In this document: one piece after another, positions 46,002-58,300 of the stretch
How positions within the stretch are numbered: the first letter of the stretch is position 1
How the letters are laid out: each line of letters begins with the position of its first letter
From: Acanthochromis polyacanthus
Taxonomy: Eukaryota; Chordata; Actinopteri; Pomacentridae
DNA length: 64,000 nucleotides
Assembly (NCBI RefSeq): GCF_021347895.1
Contig: NC_067129.1
Coordinates: forward strand, 29,921,690-29,985,689
Reading direction: 5' to 3'
Made by a program: the position numbers and the translations under genes
The notes under the pieces: model-generated
Databases searched by the model: none
Told to the model about the DNA's origin: nothing
The model's input: the letters and a program-made list of their open reading frames with translations, nothing else

Positions 46002-46373
46002 AGAAGACACCCATCAAACCTGAGACAACTGGAGCTGTTTGCTCATGAGGAGTGGGCCAAAATACCTGTTGACAGCTGCAGAACGCTCATTGACAAATAC
46101 GGAAATCGTTTAATTGCAGTGATTGCCTCAAAAGGTTGTGCAACAAAATATTAAGTTATGGGTACCATCATTTTTGTCCAGCCCTATTTCATTAGTTTGT
46201 TTTTTTAAATAATTATGTTAATCAACAATTCAAAAGTGATGGCTGATTTTGATTATTTAATTTTCAATAAATTTTTATTTATTGTTACTTTTGTGAGTTT
46301 CAAGTGATTTCAGTGAGAATTGTGGGTTTTTCCTTCTTTAACTGAGGGGTACCAACAATTTTGTCCACGTGTG

Positions 46374-46375
46374 TA
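46374..46375. other. TA target duplication, right of Tc1 copy 1
   Basis: TA directly after GTCCACGTGTG. Confidence 0.9.
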
Positions 46376-47756
46376 GTACCTAGTCCAGCATAGGTAGTGC
46401 TGTGTTGTAAACAAACGCTGATTGGAGACCACCAAAAGTACCTTTTTTCTGTTCTCTAGATGTCTTCGTTGAGTAGCAGTGTTCTCATCTCTAATATCAC
46501 CGTCAAAAAGGTGAAATTCATCATTACAGCCTCCATTGCTCTATTTGCTACTATCTGTTGTTCTGGCATTCTGAATTTTGAGTACACATTAAAGCTGTTG
46601 GGCTCTATGCAAACTAATGGAAGCAGAAAGAAACTGGTTCAAAAGATTTTCCAAATCTGCTTCTACACAGAGCACAAAGTTTCTAGGTTAGGTTGTGTTA
46701 CTCTGCACCTTCTTCTACATTTTAATCCGGTGTGTAGACAACCTGGCTGCCTCACAGCACAGCTGGACACTGTAAACTGATGAAATGACAGCAACAACAG
46801 CAGCAGGAAAAGCAAAAGAAAACATGATTCTGTAGCACACAGCCTCTACTTTACTGTAACCCTGGAAAGGAGAAAGACACGCTGAAACACCGTCTTCCTC
46901 ATCCACGCTGCAGCTCCCGGAGGTCCTCGCTGCTCTCTTGCCCTCCGTCTGAAGTGCAGAGCTGATGAAGGTGGATCGGGGCAGCAAAGAGCACAGCTGA
47001 GGCCGACGCCGGGGCTCTTCACCGACACAAAGCTCATTCGTCCTGACAAGCCTGGCAGAGTGAGAGGCAGCCCGTTCACACGCCTCCAACTCTACAGCCA
47101 TCAGCGAGAGCACAGTGTCACGGATACACACACACGCTTCAACTTTTATTTATCCGGGGAACATCGACTCCGTCCAGCACCACCTGCTTCACATCCACAC
47201 CTTCCACTTTCCATGACCTGCTGTTGTTTACCTGCATTTGCTAAGAACAAGCCTGAAAGCTAACCTGTGAACCCAGAGCCACAAAAAGAGCTCAGGAGCT
47301 CCTTCAGCTGAGTAAAGCCCACAATGAAAGTTTTCTTCTGTTCTCTTATCTTTTCTTTACCTGTGTGTCTGAACAGGTTGGGTGTTTTTGTTGGACTGAA
47401 ATCATCAGATGATGAGTTAGATAAACCCTGAAACTCTGGCTAGTGAGATTTAGGAAAACTTGAAGGGACTTTTCATGTTGTAACTGTGTGATTATTTCTG
47501 TGAACTGTAGAAATTCATTGGATTGTGTGATTTAATTACTTTGCAAGGCTTATTTTATTTTGTTATTTTTTTCATTCAGTTCATTATTTTTGTTGGTTTC
47601 CTTAATTTACATAAAATGTTTTTTGTTTGCTTGTTTCAATCCAGTTGGTAAAAAGAACTTGTGTTTGTTTTGTTCATTTTCCTCCAGCTCTATAGCTGTG
47701 CTAACTAACCCTGTTCTCTACTTAATGCTTTATTTTGTTATAGTATAACTGTATAT
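46376..47756. other. Unannotated DNA
   Basis: 46850-47220 is more GC-rich, with overlapping frames on both strands (138 and 77 codons on minus, 67 on plus), none with recognisable motifs. The rest is AT-rich with no repeat identified. Confidence 0.4.
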
Positions 47757-48105
47757 ACACCACTGTTCAAAAGTTTGGGGTCATCCAGATAATTCCATGT
47801 TTTCCATGAAAACTCCCACTTTTATCCATGTGCTAACATAACTGTACAAGGGTTTTCTAATCATCAATGAGCCTTTCAACACCATTAGCTAACACAATGT
47901 AGCATTAGAACACAGGAGTGATGGTTGCTGAAATGTTCCTCTGTACCCCGATGGAGATATTCCATTAAACATCAGCCGTTTACAGCTACAATAGTCATTT
48001 ACCACATTAACTATGTCTACACTGGATTTATCATTCATTTAATGCTATCTTCATTAAAGAAAAAAATCAAAAATATTTACATTTCTAAGTGACCCTAACA
48101 TTGAA
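47757..48105 (-). mobile_element. Non-autonomous TIR DNA element, copy 2
   Basis: The inverse of 2101-2463. The left end reads CCACTGTTCAAAAGTTTGGG; shared internal words include ACAAGGGTTTTCTAATCATC and AACACCATTAGCTAACACAA. The right end (TAAGTGACCCTAACATTGAA) is diverged, so TIR pairing is poor there. Confidence 0.75.
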
Positions 48106-49734
48106 ACCCCCCTGAACATGTGGGGGAACCCTGGGTGCTCTCTTCACTTCAGTATCACTCACATTGCTCCTTATTATCCAGTATAGGCTGCATGTCAGAA
48201 ACATTTTTCAATGCTCTATCTCATGAACATTTGTCAGAAAAGGTCGATTTCAGTGCTTAAAGTTACATATTTAATCCTCCTGTTATGTTTGTTTCTTAGG
48301 AACACCAATCATGTTCGACCTGGTTCATGTTTAACTATCCAGAAGTGTCAGAAACCAAAAAATCCCAACAGACATTGGTTCGACCTCATTATTAACTCCA
48401 TTACTGATCATTTCTATCAGTATTTAGTGCAGCTCTCACAGATCATGGTTCAATGAGGTCAATTCACTCATTTTTCATGAAAAATGCATGTTGAAATGAC
48501 ATACATATAAAACACAATAACGTTACACAACATAGATTTTTAAAAAAATCTACATTTTGAATGTCTTCCTTTCTTTTTTATGGAGTGAAGTTGATAAATG
48601 AATGTGAGACACCTCTTCCGTTCAGGTTCACATTTCACATGCTGAGAACGTTTGTGGAGACAAATCCTCATGCCTCCTTTTAGTTTTGGTTGATTATTAC
48701 ACTGCCAAAGAGGTGGAGCCTCGGCAGATCAATAAGTTCAACCACAAAAATGTCTGTTTTTTAATAACTTAATTATAAACTTTTAGTTTCTGAAAAATAT
48801 CTTTGTTTATAAATAAAAATTTATATTCCTAAAAAGAAGAACTATCAAAATGACACCATTTATCAGACCCAGAAACGATGAAAACAGAATGAATCTGTGG
48901 ATTTTCAACTTTCTGAAAGTCTTTGAACTACTTATGCTGATGTTATACAGTACAGTAACTTTATTATTATGTTGATGTTATAGACAAACAGTGGAAAAAA
49001 CAAACTGAATCCAGGCTTTAAATCATCAAAATCACTTGTTTTCTATCTGTCCCATTTTAAAATTGGATTACTTTTATAAGTTTTAAATTATAAAAATGTT
49101 TATGATTCAACTGTCAACTAAAATTTATTTGATTTGAAAATAATTACTTTGTGTCAAACTAATATTGCTATTTGACAAAAATGTGATTGCAATTAATTAA
49201 TCACAAAGCCAGTAATTAATTAGATTAATTTTTTTAATCACATGCCACCACTAGTTTAAACCAGTTTCATGTTTTGCTTAACTGTTGTGCTTGTCCTTTG
49301 GTGGATTTTTTCTCAAAATGCAAATCTCATATGAAGGAATTAGGTTCTTTAACTGCATTGCAGATAAGCACAGTGTGTTTTTGTGGGAAATTTTGGATGG
49401 AAACCAAAATATTACAATACAGAGTTAACCTCAGAGTTGCATCTTGTAAACATGTGGTGCTGTGGGCTTCATCAGACCTTCACCATGTCGGTCCTCAGCC
49501 AGGTGGAAGGTGACCTCCATGTGTCCCAGCTTTCTCTGCCAGAAGCTACTGGATTACTTCCTCTGGTTGGGGGTTGAGTTGTTTCGCCAAGAGAAGGAGA
49601 AACTGAGTGGTTCATGAGTGATGGAAAATGGAGCATGAGATGGACAGATGGTCCATCGAGGTGAAGAGGAAACTGAGCTGGAAGACAAAGCTCTGGATTT
49701 ACAGGAGCTAAGGTCAGAGCTCAGACCTTCAACC
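48106..49734. other. Unannotated DNA
   Basis: AT-rich, no gene recognised. The segment from about 48270 (AATCCTCCTGTTATGTTTG, CATGTTCGACC) resembles the start of a short fish DNA repeat, but no matching end was found. Confidence 0.4.
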
Positions 49735-50450
49735 AGTTTACAGTCATTTTGGACAGTTGTTTTTGTCATGTTAGTTTCAAGTCAGTTCTGGACAGGTTTT
49801 TGTCATTTTAAACACGTTTTAAGTCATTTTAGACAGAATTTTTGTCATTTTAAACCAGTTTCAAGTAATTTTGAACAGTTTTTTTGTCATTTTTTTAACC
49901 AGTTTCAAGTAATTTTGGACAGGTCTTTGTCATTTTAAACCAGTTTCGAGTCATTTTGGACAGTTTTTTTTTGTCACTTTAAACCAGTTTAAAGTTATTT
50001 TGGACAGGTTTTGGTCATTTTAAACAAGTTTCAAGTACTTTTAGACAGTGTTGTTGTCATTTTAAACCAGTTTCAAGTCATTTTGGACTGTTTTTTTGTC
50101 CCTTTAAACCAGTTTTGAGTCAGTTTGGACAGTATTTCGTCACTTTAAACCAGTTTCAAGTCATTTTGGATAGTGTTTTTTAATCATTTTAAATCAGCTT
50201 CCAGTCATTTTGGACAGTTTTTTTTTTCATTTTAAACCAGTTTCAAGTCATTTTAGACAGATTTATGTCATTTTAAACCACTGTTCAGTCATTTTGGATG
50301 GGTTTTTGTCATTTTAAACCAGTTTCAAGTCATTTTGGACAGGTGTTTGTCATTTTAATCAAATTTCAAGTAATTTTGGACAGGCTTCTGTCATTTTAGA
50401 CAAACTGGAAGTTGTTTGGGAGGCATTTTGAGTCATTTTGAACAAAGTTT
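49735..50450. repeat. Degenerate ~41-bp tandem array, block A
   Basis: A ~41-bp unit built from two ~20-bp halves, GTCATTTTGGACAGGTTTTT and GTCATTTTAAACCAGTTTCAA. About 17 units with many substitutions and small indels. It is the most regular part of a family that recurs to 58.2 kb. Confidence 0.93.
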
Positions 50451-50454
50451 TTGT

Positions 50455-50640
50455 AACTGAATTGGCAGTTTGTTCATTGTAACAAACAATGCAAAAAACA
50501 ATGGAATCCAAGTTCATTTTGTTTAACTGAAAGTGATATGCATCATTGCTTGCTGTTATAGTCTCAGTCTTGCATGCAAATCTGACATCTACTTTACATG
50601 TGATTATATGTAACTGACAGTTTACTGAAAGTGGTAGGAG
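50455..50640. repeat. Array-flanking module M, copy 1
   Basis: CATTGTAACAAACAATGC, GGAATCCAAGTTCATTTTG and TTATAGTCTCAGTCTTGCAT match 52100-52330 in order. 58175-58300 has the same order from ATCCAAGTCCATTT. Confidence 0.75.
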
Positions 50641-51509
50641 AGTTAAAGAAGCAGACATAGTGTGACGTCACCAAAAGTTCTACAGTGAAGGTCATGGTAG
50701 GCCGGTGTAAATCCACTTCACCTACCATAAGTTACATTTCTTTAAACCATTGAACATTAGAAATTAAACCTTTAACAAGTCATCACTTACATTTGTGACT
50801 TCATAGACCTGAACTGACATTTGCTGTGTTTTTTATTTTCTAGTATGGAAAAGAACATTTCTTTTCTTTGGCTCAGAGTTCTGTATCGTAGAAAGTGCAG
50901 CTTGCGGTCGTTGATTTCTTGTCTGGTAAATTTGCTGCTGAGCTCAGTCCAGCGTCCGGCCGCTGCTCTATAATTCGTTGATTGTCTGGTCGGTTCAGGG
51001 CCAGTGAGGGACAGAAGTTCATCCATCTGCTCTGCACTCGTCCGAAAATATTGATGATGGTGCTTTCAGCTCAGCCACAAGGCGATAAAAAGCCCTCGTT
51101 GTCTCGGTGGCTGGTTGGAGATTCACTCATTACTGACTCTGTTGATCTGCTCCATGACAGAAGTTAAAGGTGTTCCAGAAGCATTCTGAGAAAGTCCTGC
51201 AAAGTTCTGCAAAGGGTAGATTTATGTGCAGCTGAAAGACAACTCTTTAAAGGTAAAATGTTTTCTGTACGTGTTCAACCACGAGTTGACGTCATGAATC
51301 AACACAATTTAAATGTCAAATGTCTTTTGCATGACAGATGTGTTAGTAATGACTGCAGGTAACGCTTAAAAAACGAATATGAATTTTAACCAGATCCACC
51401 AAACTGAATATCCCGTTTCCTTCCTCACAATTACACAAAGAAATTTCAACCCAGCCATTGTCTTCTTTTAAATTTAGCATAAATACATACGATTACCAAG
51501 TCATTTTAC
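50641..51509. other. Unannotated DNA between arrays
   Basis: Single-copy with no gene recognised. A short inverted repeat ATGGTAGG...CCTACCAT lies near 50694-50727. Confidence 0.4.
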
Positions 51510-52080
51510 ATGTGTTATTGTAATTTTGGCCATTTTGGACACATTTTGAGTGATTTTATACAAATTCATTTTGTGTCATTTTTTTGTCATTTTGGACATT
51601 TTTTTGACATATTAGGCAAACTATGAGTCATTTTGGACAAGTTTTGTTATTTTAAACCAGTTTAAATTCATTTTGGACATGTTTTTGTCATTTTAAACCA
51701 GTTTCAAGTGATTTTTGGACATTTTTTTCTAATTTTAAATGAGTGTCGAGTCAATTTGGACAGGTTTTTCTCATTTTAAACCAGTTTAAACTCATTTTAG
51801 ACTGGTTTTTGTCATTTTTAGCTGTTTTCAAGTCCTTTTGAAAAGGTTTTGTTTAGAATAGAAAAGTTGGTTTAAGATAGGATTTGAGCCAATTTGTACA
51901 ATTATGAATCATATTCGACATGTTTTTTTTCTAGTTTTAGAGCAGTTTCAAGTCATTGTGAATGTTTTTTCTTGTCATTTTAAACCAGTTTAAATTCATT
52001 TTAGACAGATTTTTGTCATTTTAGACAAATTATAAGCTGTTTAGGAGACAGTCTGAGTAATTTTTCATGATTTTTTGAGC
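51510..52080. repeat. Degenerate ~41-bp tandem array, block B
   Basis: Same half-units as block A, more diverged (GTCATTTTGGACA, TTTTAAACCAGTTT). It ends directly before module M copy 2. Confidence 0.9.
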
Positions 52081-52099
52081 TACGGTTTCATAGCTGAAG

Positions 52100-52330
52100 G
52101 TGACAGTTACACCCCCTGCACAAACATCATTGTTTGTTTCCAGCGACTTGTCCATTGTAATGTGCAAACAAACATGGAATCCAATGGAACCCAAGTCCAT
52201 TTTATTTAACTGAAAATTATTTACATCATCGTTTACTATTATAGTGTCAGTCTTATTTGAAGCACCATAATTCTGCTGTCTAATGTGTAATCTAGCAGAT
52301 GCCAAAATCAAAAATGTACATGGGCTGCCA
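52100..52330. repeat. Array-flanking module M, copy 2
   Basis: TCCATTGTAATGTGCAAACA, CCCAAGTCCATTTTATTTAA, GCACCATAATTCTGCTGTCT and TAATCTAGCAGATGCC. The last two match copy 3 at 58175-58300 closely. Confidence 0.8.
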
Positions 52331-52769
52331 GGTTTCATCACTGCTCTAAAAATAAATGTGACTCCACGTGGCTGTGGAAAACAAGATTCACCAAAGGTCA
52401 GAGCAGATAATAACTGTGTCAGTGCACACAGGCGTGATGGCAGACGTACAGCACTGCTCACATCCTAAAGGAAAGTTCTGGAAGGATGCTAACACCCAAA
52501 CACCTGTCAGCTGGCCTCAGGAAGCCCACAGTGTTGCTGCTCGCCGTGTCCAAATTGAAAGCGGTGACCTTGTGCAGAGGCATTGTGGGAAATAAGGACA
52601 TCGCTGCTGCCAGATGGGAACCTTGGACCGTCAAAATAGAAACCATCCACGGCCGTATCACACTATTTGTTGTCTTCACATATGAATGAGGGCTTTCTTC
52701 ACTCACAGGGGAGCACAGCTGGCAGATCTGCTGTCAAATCACTAGTGGTTTCATGGGAGATTTCTAAAG
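52331..52769. other. Unannotated single-copy DNA between arrays
   Basis: Balanced sequence with overlapping 60-80 codon frames on both strands, none with motifs. Confidence 0.4.
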
Positions 52770-54050
52770 TCATTTTTTCTCCACTTTAAACCAATTTCAA
52801 GTCATTTTGGAAAGATTATTTTTTATTATTGTTTTAAACCAATTGCAAGCCATTTTGGAAAGGTTTTTGTCATTTTAGACAAATTATAAGTTGTTTAGGA
52901 GAGATTTGGAGTCAACTTGGAGAATTATTTGGCTCATTTTAGACTGTCTTCGTCATATTAGACAGATTATAAATTGTGGAGGGGGAGTTTTGAGTCATTT
53001 TGACGTGTTTTGCATTTTAAACTGGTTTCAAGTAATTTTGGACAGGGTTTTTTGGGGGCATTTTAGACAAATTACAGGTTGTTTAGGAGAGGCTTTGAAT
53101 CATATATAATTTTTTGGTTCATTCTGGGCATGTTTTATCTCATGTTCAAGCAGTTTAAATTCATTTTGGACCAGTTTTTCCCCATTTTAAACCACTTTCA
53201 TGTCATTTTGGACAGGTTTTTATATTTTAGACAAATTACAGGTTGTTTAGGAGAGGTTTTCAGTCATTTGGTACATTTCTTCAGTGATTTTGGACAACAT
53301 TTTCTCATTTTAGACAAATTATAAGTTGTGCAGGAGATGTGTTGAGCTATTTTGCACAATTTTCAGACATTTTTTTTTGGACATGTTTTTTTTCCCATTT
53401 TAAATACATTTTGGACAGATTGTTCTTACTTTAAACCAGCTTCAAGTCATTTTTGACCGTTTTTTTTTTTGTCATTTTAGACAAATTACAAGCTGGTTAG
53501 GACAGGTTTTGAGTCATCCTGTGTTGTTTTATCTCATGTAAAAGCAGTTTAAATTCATTTTGGACCAGTTTTTCCTCAGTGTTAAACCAGTTTCAAGTCG
53601 TTTTGGACAGGTTCTTAAATTTTAGACAAGTCACAAGTTGTTTTGAGTTATTTTGTACATTTTTTTGAGTAACTTTGGACAGCTTTTTGTCATTTTAGAC
53701 AAATTTTGAGTCATTTTCTCAGTTTAAACATTTTAAATTCATTTTGGACAGGTCAATTTAAACCACTTTCAAGTCATTTTGTACAGATTTTTAAGACAAT
53801 TTTAGACAAACTATGAGTTGGTTAGGAAAGGTTTTGAGTCATTTTGTGCAATTTTTGAGTCATATTGGACAGGTTTTTTTCTCATGTTAAACTTAAATTA
53901 ATTCCGGACAGGTTTTTGTCATTTTAAACCAGTTTCATGCCATTCTAGACAGTGCTTTTTTTGTCACTTTAGACAAATTCCAAGTTGTTTAAGGAAAGGC
54001 TTTCAGTCATTTTGTACAAATTTTGAGTCACTTTGATGGTTTCATGGTGC
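52770..54050. repeat. Degenerate ~41-bp tandem array, block C
   Basis: The longest block. It includes an added recurring phrase GACAAATTATAAGTTGTTTA followed by GGAGAGGTTTTGAGTCATTT, so some units form a longer ~80-120-bp higher-order period. Confidence 0.9.
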
Positions 54051-54073
54051 TTTTCTAACCGCAAGTCTGCAAA

Positions 54074-54081
54074 ACAAACAA
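54074..54081. other. Target-site duplication candidate (left)
   Basis: ACAAACAA, identical to 54927-54934; low complexity. Confidence 0.65.
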
Positions 54082-54926
54082 GGGTCATTCCAGGTGAAAT
54101 GACCAGATATTCCTTGGGGGTGTTGCTGCACCGTTTTCAAATTAGTCCTAAATGTGCATGCCATTAAATAGTCACAAAAGTACTTTCTATGTAAAATTGT
54201 AGGCCTGTAGCTCAAATAGTTTCTGAGTTGTGGGGGTCTGAAATTTTCAGAATTTGGGCTATAAAAAGCCTCGCCAGCGTTTTTTGCATCTTTCAGTGGT
54301 TATTTCTCAGCCTCTGGACATACCAAAGAGCTGTGAGTTGGTAAACAAGGCCTCTGCATGTAGCTAATGCCCCACAAACATCCCCAGGTGTTTCCCTACA
54401 CTCTGCAGGATGGGGGCTTGCTAAAAATTAAGAGATACCTACTCACGAGTGGGGTTTGGGACCTTAAAAGTACTAGAAATACTGCACAGATGTGTTCTAA
54501 CACCCCTGGGTTCCATTCTACACAAACTTGTGTGATAACTTAGCAAACTGGAGCTTTCTAGGTACCTCAGTTTGGAAAATATGAGCTTCCAAAGTTGGAC
54601 GAGATTTTAAATTGGCTATTTTTGGTGGCAGAAATCTCAGTGTGGGACAGGTACCAGAGACCCCAAATTTTTCTACAAGACAGTTCCATCTGTCTTCTAT
54701 CACTGTACAAAAAAGCAGCAGGGTTATATTTGTAGTTACTGAGATATTCTTACTCAAAATGGCATGGGTAATGTCAAAATCATTTTTTGCTTTTCACTAC
54801 TTTAAATTGGGATACAAGTATTAGTGGTCATTTCAATGGTAGTATTATGTATGTTTTGTTCTTTTTGAAATGTTAGTTGTTAAAGGTGCGGCAACCACCA
54901 TCTGGTGAAACCACACTGAATGACCC
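54082..54926. mobile_element. Non-autonomous TIR element with GGGTCATTC ends
   Basis: The left end GGGTCATTCCAGGTGAAATG and right end (reverse) GGGTCATTCAGTGTGGTTTC share GGGTCATTC, and CACCAGAT/GACCAGAT farther in. ACAAACAA flanks both sides (8 bp). The interior is non-coding; minus-strand and plus-strand 70-80 codon frames lack motifs. Its terminus is shared with the starts at 31421 and 32030, so these may be related families. Confidence 0.78.
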
Positions 54927-54934
54927 ACAAACAA
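54927..54934. other. Target-site duplication candidate (right)
   Basis: ACAAACAA, identical to 54074-54081. Confidence 0.65.
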
Positions 54935-55326
54935 AAAACCCTTCTTGCTTCTTCTTCCTGCTTCACTACTGTTAAAGTGAGGGGCTTTTATGAGTCTTAC
55001 AGACTTCAGAGACTGAAAGAATGTAGCTGTGAAAGTGATGACATTAATGCATTGTTTAGGATGTTTATGTATGAGTCTATATTAATAATAACACTATATA
55101 TAGGAGTTGATACGCTCTCTGGGTTCACTTGCACTCTGTAATTTGCCTCATCAAACAACAATGAATAATGTATGTCATCACTGCGTGGAATGAAACTCAA
55201 AGTAACTGATTGATCTTCAGGCTGCAGGTTGCATCATCTGTGTCACCAAGTTTTTCTAAATCTGGAATAGACACACAGTGTTTCTGTACTGTGGCATGTT
55301 TCCACCCAGAAACAAGACGTACAGAT

Positions 55327-55339
55327 CTAAAAAAAAGTC
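55327..55339. other. SINE target-site duplication (left)
   Basis: CTA(8)GTC type sequence, CTAAAAAAAAGTC; it matches 55693-55703 apart from A-run length. Confidence 0.85.
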
Positions 55340-55692
55340 CATCATCCATCCTCTATACACCACTTTATCCTCACTAGGGTCATGGGGGGTGCTGGAGTCT
55401 ATCCCAGCTGACTCGGGCGAAGGCAGGGGACACCCTGGACAGGTCACCAGTCTGTCACAGGGCTACATATACAGACAAACAATCACACTCACATTCACAC
55501 CTACGGGCAATTTAGGGTAATCAATTAACCTCAGCATATTTTTGGACTGTGGGAGGAAGCCGGAGTACCCGGAGAAAACCCACGCATGCACAGGGAGAAC
55601 ATGCAAACTCCATGCAGAAGGATCCTAGGAAAGCCGGGACACGAACCGGGGATCTTCTAGATACAAGGCGACAGTGCTAACCACTACACCCT
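55340..55692 (-). mobile_element. tRNA-derived SINE, minus orientation
   Basis: Read on the minus strand it begins GGTGTAGTGGTTAGCACTGT (A box TAGTGGTTAGCA) with B box GGTTCGTGTCC at 55637-55647. The conserved body GCATGTTCTCCCTGTGCATG and GGGTACTCCGGCTTCCTCCC follows, then a 3' end GGTGTATAGAGGATGGATGA with an ATGG-type tail. Flanking CTA(n)GTC duplications confirm retrotransposition. The body is one of the most abundant fish retroposon sequences I know. Its own ATGG tail is of the kind that can expand into arrays like that at 9105-9553. Confidence 0.9.
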
Positions 55693-55703
55693 CTAAAAAA
55701 GTC
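55693..55703. other. SINE target-site duplication (right)
   Basis: CTAAAAAAGTC. Confidence 0.85.
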
Positions 55704-56335
55704 ATTAAGAATAAATGGTGACATTTTCATGCACAAAAATCAAATCCAACACAAAGACATGGGTCATTTTGCATCAAGATTTAATAAAAGGAAAAACAAA
55801 GTGAGGTCTGCCATTATATGTGTTTTTTTCGTGGCCTACAATAATTGTAAAAAATAAAAAAGTCTGCTTTTACAGTGACACAATGGTTCTTCTACAAATT
55901 GTTGGGGTGCAGGCTGGTTTCCTGGTTCCAGAACAGACCTGCTTCTAAACTAGAACATTTCTGGTGGAAAAGCAGTACAATGAGCCTCTTTACTAAAACT
56001 TTTACCCAACATGTAATGACGGGAGTTTGCTTAGTTGTCTCTAAGTTTCTAAAACAAACCCTAAAGTTTATTGTGATCAAAGAACTAAAACGTATCAGGT
56101 GAACAGATGATGCAGAAGGATCAGGCAAAAATCAAAGTCTACTTCAAGGAAGGTCAGCACAAACAAAACTGAAGCAAACTATAGAATGCTGGAAGGAAAA
56201 GCGATCAATCTGACCAACTGTGAGTCATGAATGCATGGTATGAGTAGTAAAGCAATGGTGGAAAAGGTGTTATTCATGTGGCATGTATACATGTTAGCAA
56301 ACTACCAAAACTCTGAACATGGAAATCTTATGCAG
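55704..56335. other. Unannotated DNA
   Basis: No gene or repeat recognised. Confidence 0.45.
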
Positions 56336-56500
56336 TCTTTTTAGAGAAATTATAAGTTTAGTAGATGGTTTGAGTCATTTTGTACAATCTCTGGGTGATT
56401 CTGGATAATCCTTTTTTCATTTTAAACCAGTTCAAGTTCATTTTGGACAGGTTTTTGTCATTTTAGACAAATTTTAAGTAGTTTAGGAGAGGTTTTGAGG
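56336..56500. repeat. Degenerate ~41-bp tandem array, block D
   Basis: Short block with TTCATTTTGGACAGGTTTTT and GACAAATTTTAAGTAGTTTA. Confidence 0.8.
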
Positions 56501-57415
56501 CTATTATGTTTAAGTTGACCACTCATGAGTTTTTCTTTTGGACTAATCTTAACAAATCTGATGCATCTTTACTGTTTGCATCGTCTCAGTTATTAAACAA
56601 TCGCTATAAAAACACACACAAGGACTGCAGCAGTATCATAAATGCAGCTGTTGAAATATTTCATAAAACACATGTGGTTCCAGATTTCTAACACACTTTA
56701 TTTCATCAACTCTGACCTACGAATAAAAAACATGGGACAAAGAAAAGTGAATTAACAACCCTTTTCTGCCAAACCATTAATAAACAGTGACATGAAAAGA
56801 GAATGAACAAAAGTCTGCATTTATAAAGTCCTTGGATTTCCAAACTGAAAAGCTGACAAGGAAAATCCGTGCAAGAATCAGTCAGAAGCATTTCATGGAC
56901 AAGTGGGAGAAACGAACAGAAGGAAGTCTATCTGCTAAAAGAATTTATGGATTATATTTAAAGGATTTGGACAGATTACTATTGCTGCATGTATGGAGGT
57001 GGTTGGGGTGGATGAAGGGCGCATGCAGCACAGGAAGTAGGCTTGATGGGCTAATAATGTCCTGTAAACAGAAAGATTTAGTCCTGGCTACTATCCAGTA
57101 GTCAATTAGAACTAATATCGTGGATTTATTTGACTAAATTACATATAAAGACCCCATAATACAGAAAATACAAATGAACCAGAGAGATTCAGGCAAAGCT
57201 GTGGTTTTAGTTGCATTAGGAAACTCCTGACTTTTTCAGTATTGAACTAAAACCTGAATCTTTCACCTCATGATGTGGACAATATCTGTCGACACTTGGT
57301 TATTACAGATATGATGTTAACTCTGAGCCTTCATTAAATCTGCGTCGACTCCTGATATAAGAACTCAATGGTTGAACAAGTGCATTAGAAAGCATGGGCA
57401 AATCTAATCAGGGTC
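56501..57415. other. Unannotated single-copy DNA
   Basis: No gene or repeat recognised. An 89-codon plus frame at 56832-57101 has no identifiable motif. Confidence 0.45.
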
Positions 57416-57830
57416 TAGAATTTAATTAGGAGAAGTTCTGAGTCATTTTGGACATTTTCTTCCGGTCATTTTAAACCAGTATCAAGTCATTTTGGACAGT
57501 TTATTGTCATGTTAGATTGTGTAGATGTTTTGAGTTGTTTTGTAAAATTTTCGAGTGATTTTTGATATGTTTTTGTCTCATGTTAAACCAGTTTAAATTT
57601 ATTTTGGACGTGTTTTTTTGTCATTTCAGACAAATTATAAGTTGTTTACGAGACATTCTGAGTCATTTTGTAATTTTCTTGAGTCATTCTGGACATATTT
57701 TCTCTCATTTTAAAACAACTGTAAGACATTTTGGACGTGTTTTTTATGATGTTAGACAAAATATAAGTTGTTTAGGAGGCATTCTGATTCATTTTGTAAT
57801 TTTTTGAGTCTGGAGGCTCTGGTTTCTTCA
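57416..57830. repeat. Degenerate ~41-bp tandem array, block E
   Basis: GTCATTTTGGACAGTTTATT, ATAAGTTGTTTACGAGACAT and similar units. Confidence 0.85.
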
Positions 57831-57989
57831 GCGGTTTCTTTCCCTCTGGATCTGCAGGATTTGCCCCTCTGATTAATACCCACAGGGGTTTTCCTACAGT
57901 CTGCTTGACTTGAGACCAAGGTTTGTCGGTCTTTATCCCTGATAACATTCCCACCGATCCGTTCCCAGTAGTCGTTCGTGGTCCTACTT

Positions 57990-58170
57990 CCTAATATTTT
58001 CCTCTTATTTTGAATCAGGTTTAAGACGTTTTGGACAGGTTTTTATCATTTTAGACAAATTACAAGTTGCTTAGGAGAGGTTTTGGGTCATTTTGTACAA
58101 TTTCTGAGTCATTTTGGACATGTTTTTCTTATTTTGAACCAGTTTAAGTTCATGTTGGACAGGTTTTTTG
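57990..58170. repeat. Degenerate ~41-bp tandem array, block F
   Basis: Four or so units; it runs directly into module M copy 3. Confidence 0.85.
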
Positions 58171-58174
58171 CATT

Positions 58175-58300
58175 TATAAATCCAAGTCCATTTCCTTTAA
58201 CCAAAAATGATATACATCAAATTTTGCTGTCACAGCCTTTGTCTTGCGCAAAGCACCATAATTCAGCTGTCTGATGTGGATCTAGCACACGCAAAAATAC
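58175..58300. repeat. Array-flanking module M, copy 3
   Basis: AAATCCAAGTCCATTTC, AAAGCACCATAATTCAGCTG and GTGGATCTAGCACACGC follow the order of 52170-52310. Confidence 0.75.
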
